From positions 62,001 to 126,000 of the forward strand of contig NZ_CP086382.1 in NCBI RefSeq assembly GCF_020889625.1: a DNA stretch of 64,000 nt. Direction: 5' to 3'. A model generated the notes under the pieces. It was given only the letters and a program-made list of their open reading frames with translations. It searched no databases and was not told where the DNA came from. This document shows positions 24,201-33,747 of this stretch, piece by piece; within the stretch, counting starts at the first letter, position 1, and every line of letters starts with the position of its first letter. The position numbers and the translations under genes are program-made. The DNA is from Deinococcus radiophilus (GTDB taxonomy: Bacteria > Deinococcota > Deinococci > Deinococcales > Deinococcaceae).

Positions 24201-26317
24201 CGGCCCTCGGCCAGATCGCTATATAGCGCGTAGCCAATCAGGTTGTGTGCCATTTTGATGGTGCGGTCACGTTCCCCAAAACGGGCATTGGGGTCACTCG
24301 CGAAAGAGGCAAAATCAGGCTCAAGGGCCGCAAAGACTTTTTGTGCCACGTTCTCCAGACCGAGCGGTTCCTGTTTCAGCGCACGGGCCAGCGCTGCCCG
24401 CAGCGAGGCCGTGAACACGAAATCGTTGAAGTGCCCCGCCTGCAACGAAGCGTCCTGGCGGTTATCGGTAAACGAGAGAATTTTTCTGGCTTCCTCGCTC
24501 AGGTCGGACTTTCTCAGCCCCTGCACCGCCGCCATGCTCAGCAGGGTGGTGGCGGTTGAGCGGCCCTCACTCGAAAGGGTGGACAGCTTGGTCAGCTTAC
24601 CTGTGCGGCCCAGATAACTGACCCCGCAGCAGAGGCAAAAACGGAACTCGCCCTGAATGAAAGCAGCCTGTACTCCTTGCTGGGTCTGCTCCCCTAAACC
24701 GTTCAGGCGCACAGGATAAGGCAAATGTTTACGCTGACTTGACTTGATGTGGAACCCGCCGTTCCTTTCTTCAATCCAGTTTTCAGGCAGACGTTCTATG
24801 ACCAGCTCTTGATCGGTAGGCCAGGCTGGAGTGCCCAGGTACAGATAACCGTCTTCAGAGGTGCTCTCCTGTCCCCAGCCGTTTCCGCGTGCCAGAAACG
24901 CTTCGCGCCCAGTGGCAGGGTCTACCGAACGCCTGACAGAGTAGTAGTCCTGCCCGCAATTGCGGCAAAACTCCAGTGGATAGAGGCGCAGGCGGCGCTC
25001 ACTTCCCGGGGCATACACCTGTCCCTGCAAGGTGAGGTGCGGCAGACGCTCGGCAGCAGGGAGCAGAGGCGCATATACCGTCGCCGCCTTACTGATGAAC
25101 TGGTGGAGCCTGAAGGCGAAGATGGGGCGGCCTGTCTCAGGATGCCGTAAAGCATTGCCCTGAAGCAGCCTGCTCTGCAAGGCTTCCTGGCACTGTACGG
25201 CAGGCAGGCCCGTTTCCGTACGCAGAAGTTCAGCAAGACCGTTCTCACCCGTGACAGCCCGTGGCGGTTTGCGGTCATAACGCCCCGCGGCCTCGTCCCA
25301 CTCCAGGCCCACATGGTCTTCAAGCCAGACGACCAGGGCATCACGCACAAACGCATCAAAAGTTGCAGGTACGGGTTGAGTGATGGCGGCCCGCAAGTCT
25401 GCTGGATCCGGCTGCCCATGCGTCGTCCGTTCGAGCGTTTCGCCAATGACCTGCTCTGGCGTCATCTCTACCCCAAACAGCTTGGCGGCTACACTGGCGA
25501 CCGTCGATTGCCTCTCCTGATAGTTTCGACTGGAGGACATGGTGGCGCTGGTGCCTACGCAAATGGCCTCCGAAGCCTTCAGTCGCTCACGGAGACGGCG
25601 AATCAGTAAGGCCACATCCGCGCCCTGCCTGCCACGGTAGGTGTGTAGCTCGTCAAAGACAATGAACTTGAGGCCCTCAGCTGCACGAACGAGGTCCGCC
25701 TCATCCTGACGGGTCAGAATCAATTCCAACATCATGTAGTTGGTCAGCAGGATGTCGGGCGGCTCGGCAATGATGGCGTCCTTTTCCTCGCGGGATTCCT
25801 GTCCGGTATACCGCTTGAAGGTCACGAGGCCACTCTCGCCCAGAAATTTGTTCAGTTCCTCAACCTGACTGTTCGCCAGCGCGTTCATAGGGTAAACCAC
25901 GATGGCCTGCACCCCACGCCCGCTGCCGAACCGCAGCACATGGTCCACAATAGGCAGGATGTAAGTCAGCGATTTGCCGGACCCTGTGCCTGTGGTCACG
26001 ACATAGGAACGCCCCTGCTGCGCCATTTCGGTCGCCGCTCGCTGGTGGGCGTGCAGATTGAGCGACCTGGGCGGATGGCCTGCCTGAAACAGTTCGGCAC
26101 ACTGTGGGTGGAGCAGTCCTTCTGCCACCAGGCTGGCCACACTCCCACCTGACGTGAAGTTGGGATTGAGCTGTACCAGTGGTTCAGGCCAAAAGACTCC
26201 ACTTTGCATCTGACCATCGACGTAATCCCGGATGTCACGGTCACGGATATGCACGAACGAGGAGACGTAGGAGGCGTACTGGTCTATTACTTCCTGACGC
26301 AGCTCAAAGATATTCAT
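21206..26317 (-). CDS. Giant DEAD/DEAH helicase with DUF1998 and nuclease-like domain (DrmA/DrmB-like)
   Basis: 1,703 residues from ATG 26317 ([14 protein letters not shown]). Walker [11 protein letters not shown] (about 107-116), DELH box (222-225), motif [22 protein letters not shown] and QRSGRAGR place it in the YprA/MrfA helicase group. The C-terminal half has zinc-type clusters (CERCGYLH ... [23 protein letters not shown]), the mark of DUF1998/MZB. The last ~110 residues ([39 protein letters not shown]) look like a Vsr/DUF559-type PD-(D/E)XK nuclease. In DISARM, helicase (DrmA) and DUF1998 (DrmB) are separate and DrmC is a PLD nuclease. Here one protein seems to combine these jobs. First gene of the operon. 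Confidence 0.85.
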   Translation of the reverse strand: MNIFELRQEVIDQYASYVSSFVHIRDRDIRDYVDGQMQSGVFWPEPLVQLNPNFTSGGSVASLVAEGLLHPQCAELFQAGHPPRSLNLHAHQRAATEMAQQGRSYVVTTGTGSGKSLTYILPIVDHVLRFGSGRGVQAIVVYPMNALANSQVEELNKFLGESGLVTFKRYTGQESREEKDAIIAEPPDILLTNYMMLELILTRQDEADLVRAAEGLKFIVFDELHTYRGRQGADVALLIRRLRERLKASEAICVGTSATMSSSRNYQERQSTVASVAAKLFGVEMTPEQVIGETLERTTHGQPDPADLRAAITQPVPATFDAFVRDALVVWLEDHVGLEWDEAAGRYDRKPPRAVTGENGLAELLRTETGLPAVQCQEALQSRLLQGNALRHPETGRPIFAFRLHQFISKAATVYAPLLPAAERLPHLTLQGQVYAPGSERRLRLYPLEFCRNCGQDYYSVRRSVDPATGREAFLARGNGWGQESTSEDGYLYLGTPAWPTDQELVIERLPENWIEERNGGFHIKSSQRKHLPYPVRLNGLGEQTQQGVQAAFIQGEFRFCLCCGVSYLGRTGKLTKLSTLSSEGRSTATTLLSMAAVQGLRKSDLSEEARKILSFTDNRQDASLQAGHFNDFVFTASLRAALARALKQEPLGLENVAQKVFAALEPDFASFASDPNARFGERDRTIKMAHNLIGYALYSDLAEGRRLTLPNLEGVDLVRFSYPYLREVCEAQDLWERAHPALSVVRSGIVEVRERVAKALLDWMRQNLAIKAPYLDVDYLQTVILNRGLIREDSPLTLPPEEANNLTISKRVVLGSLPRSENRFSGRLTLSAQGSVGRYLRRPETLAWSQKLGYPDIEAILHDLIHALSEFIEEVEAGAYQLKGTSFMWEAGPGTEASLDTLRVVRPTGTDAPRVNSFFLSLYQQPASEFRDLYGAEHTAQIRPEEREKREEAFRSGALPALFCSPTMELGVDISSLNVVHMRNVPPTPANYAQRSGRAGRSGQPALVMTYATTGNNHDQYFFRRPEQMVSGTVSTPRIELGNEALVRSHVHAIWLAETGKKLPVSVADLLDVSGEEPSLALLPDLLIPFGDEGVRRRTLLRAGQLLSSLGPSLSQATWYSDEWLDYTVRQAAHEFDRALDRWRDLYRSALSQLHLNNAVLADATKGHLREQAQRLHAEANTQLGLLRKPDGDLSDFSTYRYLASEGFLPGYNFARLPLSAYIPGRRGLKAKNDSYLSRPRFLALSEFGPNAIVYHNGAKYEANKVIVPARGETSELPTVSAQRCERCGYLHHGTGAEARDVCENCGAPLAPAQPNLFRMTSVATRRRERIGSDEEERRRIGFDVKSGLRFASRGGKSDRVQAQAVSDAGTPLLNLTYGDGATLWRINYGWRNRENKQELGFLFDPETSQWLSKEAYQKKQKAAGGREVAAQKVIPYVEDTRNVLLIEPALPADAAQMATLMSTLKNAIQLAYQLEDSELAAELLPDGHNPKQILLYEASEGGAGVLQDLVFSSGALGRVAHQALELLHFDPGTGEDRGHAPHAAERCAAACYDCLMTYGNQGMHELLDRFLMRDLLLALQGARVAVQGAQEENHLDTLLARCDSELEREWLRFLQAEGRRLPSHAQPLIPDHYVRPDFAYADEAAVVFIDGPHHELPGQTATDARQREELELAGYTVITFTYNQSEWPAILARYAFMFGEG

Positions 26318-26801
26318 CTCGCGCGGCCAGTCGAGTCCAGAAGAGGTAGAGGTAGGGTTATCATAGGATGAGAAATATTCTATGACCTGAACAGCGAATC
26401 TGCGGCCCAACCTGAGGAATAGGGGATTTCCAGGTCAGGCTATCTACAATTTCCAAAGGGAGGCTGTGAAGTCTTACAGCTCCAGTAACGCCGCCTCCGT
26501 TGCCTTCTGAGAAAGTTCGGCAGCCGCATACAGCCGCTCGCGTGGTGTCAAAGGCTGCCCCAGGTTTGAGCGATACACATTGCCCCCAGTTTGAGGCTAC
26601 ACCCACCACCGAACCTACTGGGTTGTGCGTGGCCGGTACCATGCACGGGCCGTCTGAGACGAGATTCTTGCCAGCTTGCAGCGGGATTCTGCTCAGTGGA
26701 ATCTTGAGCACTTACCTCTGGGGCAACGTTGCCCCAGAGAAATTTCTGCGCAGCTTCCCAGAAAATTTGCGGACATTCTTTGAAGCAGGCATCATACAGT
26801 T
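26318..26801. other. Intergenic region between defence operon and parA
   Basis: 484 bp carrying the divergent promoters of the helicase operon and parAB. Apart from the 24-bp palindrome at 26716-26739 I see no gene: short ORFs on both strands have no recognisable protein features. An imperfect CATAG/CTATG inverted repeat lies about 30 bp upstream of the helicase start region. Confidence 0.5.
26716..26739. repeat. Perfect 24-bp palindrome, candidate parS or ParAB operator
   Basis: CTCTGGGGCAAC is followed immediately by its exact reverse complement, 62 bp upstream of parA. A perfect palindrome beside parAB is what a ParB centromere site or an autoregulatory operator looks like. It is the only copy I noticed in the window. 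Confidence 0.5.
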
Positions 26802-27569
26802 ATGACCCAGGCAACCCAGGTACTTATGGCGTTCAACCACGCAGGAGGAGCCGCCAAGACTTCCACTGTGCGGGATATCGGCTATGAACTCAGCCAGCGC
26901 GGCTTTCGCGTCTTGCTCATTGACCTTGACCCGCAGGCCAATCTCAGTCAGTTCCTGGGTTATGGAGAGGCTCAGCCTGAGCAGACGGTCCGCAACGCCC
27001 TGATGGAGTACGCAGAGCTGCCTGACCCGGTCCACATTCACGGCATGGACCTGATTCCCAGTCACCTGGTTCTGAGCCGCAGTGACATGGCGCTAGGCGG
27101 GTACTCCAACTCAGAAGGCCGTCTGCGCCGTGCAGTCGACAAGGTGCGTGAATCTGGGCGGTACGACTTCATCCTGATTGACCCTCCACCTTCACTCAGC
27201 AAACTGACCGCCAATGCGGCCAATGCCAGCGACTGGGTGATTGTACCGATTCCTGCCAAATACAAGGGCCTCGTGGCCTTGGAAGGGGTACGTGAAATGC
27301 TTGAGGAATATACCTACACCAACGAGAACCTCAAGGTTGCGATGTTTGTGGTCACTCAGATGGACAATACCAACCACGCTCAGGAAGCCATGCAGGTCTT
27401 CCAGGCTGCCCTTGGGGACCAGCTCGCCGGTCCTATCCGCAATCGTCCTGCTGTATACAACCGCTGCCAACCGGAAGGGCGCCCAGTCGGCACTGTACCA
27501 GCCGATGCCGAAGCGAAAGCGGAGATTGTCAGTGTGGTCGATACGCTACTCGAAAGGATCAAGCCATGA
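26802..27569 (+). CDS. parA: ParA-family partition ATPase
   Basis: 255 residues. Deviant Walker A as FNHAGGAAKTSTVRDI (about 11-26): the usual KGGVGKT signature is changed to HAGGAAKT, keeping the catalytic Lys and Thr but without the signature Lys. Walker A' LLIDLDPQANLSQFLGYG, Walker B FILIDPPPSLS. Uses ATP-dependent DNA binding to segregate the replicon. Overlaps parB by 4 bp. Close to a candidate parS and to the iteron origin, which marks this as the segregation module of a plasmid or secondary chromosome. Confidence 0.92.
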   Translation: MTQATQVLMAFNHAGGAAKTSTVRDIGYELSQRGFRVLLIDLDPQANLSQFLGYGEAQPEQTVRNALMEYAELPDPVHIHGMDLIPSHLVLSRSDMALGGYSNSEGRLRRAVDKVRESGRYDFILIDPPPSLSKLTANAANASDWVIVPIPAKYKGLVALEGVREMLEEYTYTNENLKVAMFVVTQMDNTNHAQEAMQVFQAALGDQLAGPIRNRPAVYNRCQPEGRPVGTVPADAEAKAEIVSVVDTLLERIKP

Positions 27570-28480
27570 CTGAGAAGCCACTGTCCGCCGGGATGCAGGC
27601 CATCCTCAACAAGACCATGCAGGTCAAATCCAGCATCGATCAGGCCCAGACCGAGCGGTCACCCCTGAGGCAGCTTCCACTCGACCAGCTGAGGGCTTCC
27701 CCGTTTCAGGCCCGGTTGGATTTCACCGACATCGACTCGCTTGCCGAGGATATCGGGCTCAATGGAGTCCTGCAGCCGGTCCTCGTACGCTTACTTGGGC
27801 CGGATACCTTCGAACTGGTGGCGGGTGAACGGCGCTGGCGAGCAGCCCGACTCGCTGGCCTCGACCGCATTCCCGCGATCGTCCGCAACATGGATGATAC
27901 CCAGGCTCGCTTGTATGGTCTCAAGGAAAATCTGGAACGCCAGGACCTGAACGCCTATGAAGTGGCCCACGCGGCGGTGGACCTTGTCGCCCTGGCGGTT
28001 GATCAACCGCGTGAGCAGGTCATCGCTGATCTACAAGCCCGGCGCAGCACATCTCCAGAGGTCACCCAAGCGCTGCAGGAAGCGTTGAGTGTTCTGGGGC
28101 GTGACCTCAGTGTGGCTGGCTTCCAGCGTCACTATCTCAAGATGCTCTCGCTTCCCGAACATCTGAAGGATGCTATCCAGCAGGGAGCTTCTTATGCCGC
28201 CGTCATGGCGCTGACCAAAGCCTCCTTGGAGCAGCAGGCTGAGTGGCTTCCTCTGGTCATTTCTAGTAAGTGGGGGACACGTGACGTCGAGCAGGCTCTA
28301 AAGACAGCTCGCAGCACATCGCCTTCGGATAGCCTCCAGCCTACCGATCCGGTGCAGGCGGGTGAGCGCCTGGCGAAACAGTTGAGGGCGGGCAGACTTG
28401 AGCAGCTGGACGGACGCAGACGCCGCAAGGCCCAGCGCCTCCTGGAAGAGCTGACCGCCTTACTAGAACAGGAAGCTTAA
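27566..28480 (+). CDS. parB: ParB-family centromere-binding protein
   Basis: 304 residues. N-terminal ParB/Srx CTPase domain with QLPLDQLRASPFQARLDF and the box GERRWRAARLAGLDRIPAIVR, then NLERQDLNAYEVAHA, followed by a helix-turn-helix region (DLSVAGFQRHYLKMLSLPEHL). The C-terminus is probably the dimerisation part. Partner of parA, with overlapping start. Predicted to bind parS, perhaps the nearby palindrome. Confidence 0.92.
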   Translation: MTEKPLSAGMQAILNKTMQVKSSIDQAQTERSPLRQLPLDQLRASPFQARLDFTDIDSLAEDIGLNGVLQPVLVRLLGPDTFELVAGERRWRAARLAGLDRIPAIVRNMDDTQARLYGLKENLERQDLNAYEVAHAAVDLVALAVDQPREQVIADLQARRSTSPEVTQALQEALSVLGRDLSVAGFQRHYLKMLSLPEHLKDAIQQGASYAAVMALTKASLEQQAEWLPLVISSKWGTRDVEQALKTARSTSPSDSLQPTDPVQAGERLAKQLRAGRLEQLDGRRRRKAQRLLEELTALLEQEA

Positions 28481-28556
28481 GGGGAGGGGAGAGGCTGGAT
28501 ATGCCACCGGGTTCCTCCCTGCATGCCGGTCACAATTCACATGCAAGCCAAGTCTC

Positions 28557-28666
28557 CAATCCCTCAGTTCTGTCTCGTCAATCCCTCAAAAGTGTCGCAC
28601 CAATCCCTCAGTTCTGTCTCGTCAATCCCTCAAAAGTGTCGCACCAATCCCTCGGTTCTGTCTCAA
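28557..28666. repeat. Five 22-bp iterons, alternating two versions
   Basis: Units begin CAATCCCTC and repeat at exactly 22 bp: 28557, 28579, 28601, 28623, 28645. Odd units continue with AGTTCTGTCTCGT (the last has GGTTCTGTCTC), even units with AAAAGTGTCGCAC. The complement of the odd unit, GAGACAGAACTGAGGG, closely resembles the units of the second array, so the two arrays face each other. Confidence 0.88.
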
Positions 28667-28701
28667 ATCCTGGGAATTTTTTTGGTAATACAGCCACATG
28701 T

Positions 28702-28830
28702 GCGAGATAGAACTGAGGTAAACGCGAGATAGAACTGAGGTAAACGCGAGATAGAACTGAGGTAAACGCGAGATAGAACTGAGGTAAACGCGAGATAGAA
28801 CTGAGGTAAACGCGAGATAGAACTGAGGTA
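28702..28830. repeat. Six tandem 22-bp iterons
   Basis: Perfect tandem units with core GAGATAGAACTGAGGTAAAC starting at 28702, 28724, 28746, 28768, 28790 and 28812 (the last shortened at its end and running into TTTTTTT). The 22-bp period is about two helical turns, placing every Rep site on one face of the DNA. Confidence 0.92.
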
Positions 28831-28936
28831 TTTTTTTGAGGTAAATGTCGCTGGGGTCGGCTTTTGAGTCTTAATAATTGGCCCCTTGATTGATCAATCA
28901 AATCAATAATTATTTATCTTGATATGATCAATCAAG

Positions 28937-30229
28937 GTGGAAATTCGAATCAACGAACTGGATCTGACGAGGGCGGGCATCATCAGCGTGCAGCGTGACC
29001 TTGCCCCTTCGGAGATCAGTTGGGAGACCGAGTACACCATCGGTGAGGTGATGTACCGGGTCACTGGGAGTGCTTTTCATGGACGGCCTCATGGACGTGA
29101 TGCAGATGTCTTGCTCGCGCTGCAAACGCTTTTTTTCAGAGCGGGCTGCCCAGAGTCGAATACGATTGAACTTTCCGCAGCTCAACTGCTTGCGGCCAGT
29201 GGGCATTCCAGAAATGGTCAATATTATGCAGGCCTGCGTGAGTCTCTGCTGCGTCTCAGTGGAGTGAAATGGACGCTGGTCAGAACGCAGTTCGATGAAA
29301 AGCGTCAGCGTCACCTGGGTGCAACGACCACGACCGGAATCATTGCAGAGATGGAGGTGATGGACCAGGCCACCGGGTCTCACCGTCCTTTCGAGCAGCG
29401 GGAACTGAGTGAAGCGTCTCCCATCAAGATCAGCTTCGTTCCCAGCTTCGCCAGTTCCATCCGCGATGGTTTCTTCCAGATTCTCGACGGTGAGTTGCTC
29501 TCCCGCCTCGGTCAACCGCAGGCCAGAAGCCTGTACCGGGTTCTTCAGGCCCACCGCGTCACTGCAGCAGGGTCTCTCGCTGGAGAACTGAGCTTCAAGT
29601 TCAAAGATTGGCTGGCGGCCTGTGGCCTGGAAGAAGAGCGGCTGGACAACTCCAAGCGGACCCTGGAGGCTGCCCACGAACGTTTGAAGGTCGAAGGGTA
29701 CCTGGATGAAGTGACTATCACTGGCCGCGGGCGCACTGGCAACATTCACTACCGGTTCTCGCTGGAAGCGGCTCCTGAGCTTGTCGACGTGCTGTTGGAG
29801 CGCGGGATTACCCGCCCAGTGGCGGAGGCTCTGGCCGCTGACCATCCAGCTCGGATCAAGGTTGCCCTCAGAGTGGTGGACGAACGGTTGGAAACGGGTT
29901 GGAAACCTCGCTCGCTCCCCGCAGCTATTGTAGACGCCATCCGGAACCCTAAGAAGTGGGGGTACGCGGCTACGGAAAGCCACGAGAAGACATCGCGCAA
30001 AGAAGTTGTGGCCCGAGATAGGGCGCAAGAGGAGGAGGCCCCTTCAGAGCCACGGGAGACAGTCCTGGCTTTTCTGAAATTACATTTGCGGCGGTCGCCT
30101 TCTGACCAGGCGCTAGAAGCCCTGGCCTCACTCAGTGAAGCTGGAGTCACCGCACTACTCACTGCTTTGAAACAGGAAAAGGCTGAGGCGCTGCAGGGAG
30201 CTGAAGCTATTTTGATGGTTGAGCTTTAG
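28937..30229 (+). CDS. Replication initiator protein (RepA-type)
   Basis: 430 residues starting at GTG 28937, immediately after the AT-rich end of the origin. The sequence (ISWETEYTIGEVMYRVTGSAFHGRPHGRDADVLLALQTLFF ... SAAQLLAASGHSRNGQYYAGLRESLLRLSGVKW) fits the winged-helix replication initiators of Deinococcus/Thermus plasmids. Two winged-helix-like regions can be seen, the second with LERLKVEGYLDEV-like pattern near 235-260. Predicted to bind the 22-bp iterons and open the AT-rich tract. Assignment rests on position and overall pattern rather than a unique motif. Confidence 0.82.
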   Translation: MEIRINELDLTRAGIISVQRDLAPSEISWETEYTIGEVMYRVTGSAFHGRPHGRDADVLLALQTLFFRAGCPESNTIELSAAQLLAASGHSRNGQYYAGLRESLLRLSGVKWTLVRTQFDEKRQRHLGATTTTGIIAEMEVMDQATGSHRPFEQRELSEASPIKISFVPSFASSIRDGFFQILDGELLSRLGQPQARSLYRVLQAHRVTAAGSLAGELSFKFKDWLAACGLEEERLDNSKRTLEAAHERLKVEGYLDEVTITGRGRTGNIHYRFSLEAAPELVDVLLERGITRPVAEALAADHPARIKVALRVVDERLETGWKPRSLPAAIVDAIRNPKKWGYAATESHEKTSRKEVVARDRAQEEEAPSEPRETVLAFLKLHLRRSPSDQALEALASLSEAGVTALLTALKQEKAEALQGAEAILMVEL

Positions 30230-30549
30230 GAAACAGTTTTGACGTGTCCGCATGCTGGCTGACGCCCAGGGTCGGAGGATCACTAGGGAGGGTGCCCTGG
30301 CGAACGGCCCTATTGAGCCGCACGGGGGTTATCCCATTGAGGTGCCACCAACGTCTTCCCGGCTCCAGTAGGGAGGACGACCACTCCTCGCCGTCCGGCC
30401 GCTTTCCAGGCGGCGAGGGCTTCTTGCTGGGTGGATAGGGAGTGATCTCACGGGCGTAGGTCAGGCCTAGGTCACCGAACGCTCTCGCGCGGTCCTCGAA
30501 CTTGATGCCGGCGCTTTTCATCTCTAGAGCGATATCGCGGTAGGCCAGC
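30207..30549 (-). pseudogene. Hypothetical protein fragment next to IS3
   Basis: Minus-strand frame of about 114 codons with internal ATG 30521 (MKSAGIKFEDRARAFGDLG) and the stretch [23 protein letters not shown]. Its N-terminus is replaced by the end of the IS3 element, and its end overlaps the rep stop by 23 bp. I do not recognise the family. The Pro-rich centre ([14 protein letters not shown]) is low-complexity. It may be the remains of a plasmid gene or not coding at all. Confidence 0.35.
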
Positions 30550-30599
30550 TGAGGGTGCCCCAAAAGCGGTACCAGTCGTTTTGCGAAACTCAGCTTACC

Positions 30600-31452
30600 T
30601 CAGCCCGCCTGCAACAGGCGGGCAAATTCGTTCGGAGTCTGTCCATTCAGTGAAGTGTGTGGCCTGACATCGTTGTAGTCCTCACGCCAGCGGCGAAGAA
30701 TCAGACGGGCCTGATCCAGATTCTGAAACCAGTGGAGGTTCAGGCATTCATCCCGAACACGTCCATTGAAACTTTCGATATAGGCGTTTTCGACGGGTTT
30801 TCCCGGTCGAATGAAGTGGTGCATGATGTCGCACTTATGGGTCCAGAGTTCCAGGGCTCTCCCTGTAAATTCTGGGCCATTGTCGGTCGTAATAGCCTGT
30901 GGTGCACCACGGAACCGCACCACAGCTTCCAGAGCAGTCACGACATCGTGCCCTGTGATGGACGTTCCAGCCTGCATCACCAGGCACTCCCTGGTAAAGT
31001 CATCCACCACGTTCAGCACACGAAATCGCTGACCAGATGCGAGCTGGTCTGTCATGAAATCCAGGCTCCAACGCTGATTAGGAGCAGAAACCTGAGGTTT
31101 CTGCTGACGCTCCCCAACATTGAGCTTCCTGCGCTCCTTCTTCCGAACGGCTAGCCCTTCGGCACGATAGATGCGGTACACACGCTTATGGTTCACGTTC
31201 AAACCTTCTCGGCCCAGCATCAGGTGAAGTCTTCGGTATCCAAAGCGTGGCCGTTCCCGTGCCAGTGCACGTAAACGTTCGACCAGAACCAGATCTTTTA
31301 CTCTCTGGGCTTTTTCTTCTATAGGTCGTGCGCGAGAAGCCCAGGGCCCGACAGACTCGACGTTCACTCACGGCGAAGGTGTCCTTCAGGAAGATCGCTA
31401 TCTGTTTTTTGAGAGGTGTCCTCGCCTGGGACGTGGTCCCAGGCCCTACCAC
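30600..31452 (-). pseudogene. IS3 transposase orfB, frameshifted
   Basis: DDE integrase of the IS3 family. The core is present: RWSLDFMTDQL, VLNVVDDFTREC, ITTDNGPEFTGRALE, KPVENAYIESFNGRVRDECLN. The first ~45 codons ([39 protein letters not shown]) lie in another frame, and the shift is near an A-rich run at about 31315-31325. That is in addition to the normal orfA/orfB frame change, so this copy is probably inactive. Confidence 0.82.
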
Positions 31453-31712
31453 GTTCGTCCAACCACCTCTTTCAGCATGGCGTTGTCCAGCGAAAGGTCA
31501 GCAACCAGCTTTTTGAGACGCTGGTTTTCCGCCTCCAGCTGACGAAATTGACGGGCTTCGTCTTTGGTCATGCCACCGTACTTGGCTTTCCAGCGATAAA
31601 TCGTCCCTGGCGCGACTCCATGAAGTCGCGCCAAATCGCTTATAGGCGTGCCCGCCTCAAGCTGTCCAAGGATGTCCAGAATATGTGCTTCGGTATACCG
31701 TTTGCCGTTCAT
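31446..31712 (-). CDS. IS3 transposase orfA (HTH protein)
   Basis: 88 residues from ATG 31712, preceded by GGGAGG. N-terminal helix-turn-helix ([37 protein letters not shown]) and a C-terminal leucine-zipper-like part ([26 protein letters not shown]). Normally joined to orfB by -1 frameshifting, and the frame relation here (-1) fits. Confidence 0.85.
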   Translation of the reverse strand: MNGKRYTEAHILDILGQLEAGTPISDLARLHGVAPGTIYRWKAKYGGMTKDEARQFRQLEAENQRLKKLVADLSLDNAMLKEVVGRTW

Positions 31713-31774
31713 ATGCCTCCCAGTCTGCTGCTGAATTCGCAATCAGACTGGCACCGAAAACAGGGGCAAGGTCA

Positions 31775-32303
31775 GGATGAGTCTGAGAGGAGTACAGCGC
31801 GTCTTTGGTGTTCACCGCAACACCGTGATCTGGTGGATAAAAGAGAGGCCCGTGAAGTGATGCAGACTGTACCAGTCTGCATCACACCTCCAGAAGAAGT
31901 GGTCATTGAGCTGGATGAAATGTGGACCTTCGTTGCCAAGAAAAAACAGGCGAGGTGGATCTGGATTGCCCTGGAGCGCAGCACCCGCAGGGTGCTGGCC
32001 TGGGTACTGGGTGACCGCAGTGAGCAAACAGCGTTCAAGTTCTGGGAACGCTTACCATTGTCCCTTGAGCAGCGACTGAAAGGGACGTTTTGCACCGATC
32101 TGTGGCGAGCCTACGATGAACCGCTCTTGGGGGTAAAGCGGCTAACCCGGAAGGGAGAAACGAATCATGTCGAACGATTGAACTGCACGCTGAGACAGCG
32201 GCTGGGTCGGCTTGCTCGTAAGTCGTTGTCTTTCTCGAAGACGGACGAAATGCTCGAAGCCAGCCTGACTCTGGCCTTCCACCGATACAACTTGTCACGT
32301 TGA
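31775..32303 (+). pseudogene. Truncated IS1-type element
   Basis: The end of the IS1 HTH gene ([23 protein letters not shown] 31777, stop 31860) overlaps the insB-like frame, which gives [40 protein letters not shown] and FHRYNLSR, the IS1 catalytic domain. The zinc-finger start of the element and its left end are gone, removed at the IS3 boundary. The right end could not be placed. Confidence 0.82.
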
Positions 32304-32399
32304 TGCAGCCACTACCTGATCCTGAAATGGAACGGGCCGGTCTAACCACTGCAGGACCTGGCGCAGGGTTCCGTCAGATCTGCTGTGGAATGCACAAAC

Positions 32400-32428
32400 T
32401 TGCTTCCATACCGAGCAAAACCTATTAC
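32400..32428 (+). promoter_or_regulatory. Candidate promoter of the tubulin/motor gene cluster
   Basis: TTGCTT (32400-32405) and TATTAC (32423-32428) with 17-bp spacing, 13 bp before the first chosen start. An alternative -10, TACAAT, overlaps. It is the only promoter-like sequence in the 137 bp between the IS1 remnant and the first gene. Confidence 0.4.
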
Positions 32429-32440
32429 AATTCAGAGGTA

Positions 32441-33745
32441 ATGACTTTAATGCAGGCTCATCAAAACATCATCAAACCAGGAAGACGGGTCACTGTTTCA
32501 GCTCTTTCAGTGGCCCTGCTGCTGGGATCGGCGGCGGCCCAGGACACGCAGGGCAAGCCGGAGCTTGTCCGTGACAGCCTGTCGCCGGCCGTCGATCAAC
32601 TGATTGCTCAAATTCAAAAGGGGGTCCAGCAATCAGGAGGAGACCTGGAACGCCAACAGGCACACTGGGTCATGGCCTTTTCGACCGGCCATTACAAAGC
32701 GGACCCGCTGGGAGCCCAGGCCGCCCGGGAAGTGGCCACCCAGCTGGTCGATCGCGCAGCTGTTCAGGGCGACCAGGTCTCAGCGCGGGCCTGGGAGATG
32801 GACGTCTGGGAATACCGGAACCCTGCCTCACTGACCTTTAATATCGGTCAGGATGCGGCAGGCGACCGTGAACAGGTCGCGGCCCTGTGGCCTACCACCC
32901 CGGAAGCGGGGTCCCTCGGCGGACACGACACGGAGCGCGTGGCCGCCACACTAACAGGTGAATTCAACGATCCGTCCACCATTCTGGTGCTGCTCACCAA
33001 TACGGCGGCGAGTGTGGGGGCGTCCAGCAGTGAGCTGCTCGGAACCAGTGCGCCTGAATATCAGCAGGTCCTGCAGGGCTGGACCAGACTCCAGGGCACT
33101 CAGGACGGTGCCACGGTTAATCTGCCCTACACCGTCAAGAGCCCCACAGGAGAACTTCAAAACCAACTTCAAGCGGTCGTTTTTATTCCCAAGACCTTTA
33201 CCGGAGCGTCACTTGCTCAGCCACGCTCGGAGCTGCTCAAAGCCGGCCCGGCTGCGGCCCAAGAGGCGCAGAAACCGGCGAACGCCGGTCCGGTGCTTGG
33301 CCTGCTGCTGGGCGCGCTGGTCCTGGGGGCGCTGGCCTTTTTTGGCCGGTCCCTGCTGCGCGGGGGTTCCCGCGGTAGCCTGGACATCGAGGGGACCACC
33401 TTCAGCCTGCGTGACCTCCGTGCGGGTCAACCGTTCGCGGTTATTGCCGGCCCCGGTTACGTTGCCGAGAACGGCCGCAGCCCCGTGCTGATCCCTGGAT
33501 TCCCTCCCGAGGCGGTGGCCGAGATCAGTCTAAAAGGCAAGGACCTGCAGATCGGCAGCGTCCACAATGCGCTTCGCCTGGACGCCCTCAACGGCCAGAC
33601 GCTGCCGGGAACGGTCGCCACGGTGCCTCTGCGGCCCAGCCAACCAGACCACGTCCTGGAGTTCAGCGGTGAACTGCCTGGGCCCGGCGGCGTACCCAAA
33701 CCGATCCGCCGCAAAATCAACCTTAATTACCTCCCAGGAGAGTGA
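32441..33745 (+). CDS. Membrane-anchored protein of unknown function, first gene of the tubulin/motor cluster
   Basis: 434 residues. N-terminal signal peptide (RRVTVSALSVALLLGSAAAQ), an exported region of ~250 residues (WVMAFSTGHYKADPLGAQAAREVATQLVDRAA is its most regular part), one transmembrane helix (PVLGLLLGALVLGALAFFG, about 284-305) and a ~130-residue cytoplasmic C-terminus with beta-strand pattern. I do not recognise the family. ATG 32441 or ATG 32450 could be the start; the frame reaches back into the IS1 remnant, which is not likely to be translated. The next gene follows after 2 bp. Probably links an outside event to the tubulin-like protein inside. Confidence 0.75.
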   Translation: MTLMQAHQNIIKPGRRVTVSALSVALLLGSAAAQDTQGKPELVRDSLSPAVDQLIAQIQKGVQQSGGDLERQQAHWVMAFSTGHYKADPLGAQAAREVATQLVDRAAVQGDQVSARAWEMDVWEYRNPASLTFNIGQDAAGDREQVAALWPTTPEAGSLGGHDTERVAATLTGEFNDPSTILVLLTNTAASVGASSSELLGTSAPEYQQVLQGWTRLQGTQDGATVNLPYTVKSPTGELQNQLQAVVFIPKTFTGASLAQPRSELLKAGPAAAQEAQKPANAGPVLGLLLGALVLGALAFFGRSLLRGGSRGSLDIEGTTFSLRDLRAGQPFAVIAGPGYVAENGRSPVLIPGFPPEAVAEISLKGKDLQIGSVHNALRLDALNGQTLPGTVATVPLRPSQPDHVLEFSGELPGPGGVPKPIRRKINLNYLPGE

Positions 33746-33747
33746 GC

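Larger units (their letters stand above)
28481..28936. other. Replication origin region with iterons and AT-rich segment
   Basis: Between parB and rep. It contains two opposed arrays of 22-bp iterons and an AT-rich tract (28867-28936) with overlapping ATTGATCAAT-type inverted repeats just before the rep start. This arrangement is the standard iteron origin of theta-replicating plasmids. No protein-coding gene is convincing here, although repeat-derived ORFs exist on both strands. Confidence 0.8.
30550..31774 (-). mobile_element. IS3-family insertion sequence
   Basis: Ends TGAGGGTGCCCC (left) and TGACCTTGCCCC (right, inverted), with further matching at CGGTRCCAGTC, enclosing orfA and orfB on the minus strand. 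The right end boundary is supported by the identical end in the fragment at 11700-11893. No target duplication was found, and the right side abuts a truncated IS1, so neighbouring DNA was probably lost. Confidence 0.85.

Noticed and set aside
26500..26805. 101-codon + strand ORF ending in the parA start
   Set aside because: No ribosome site, no recognisable feature, and it spans the palindrome and promoter region.
28557..28830. CRISPR array
   Set aside because: Repeats are directly tandem with period 22 and no spacers; position between parB and rep makes them iterons.
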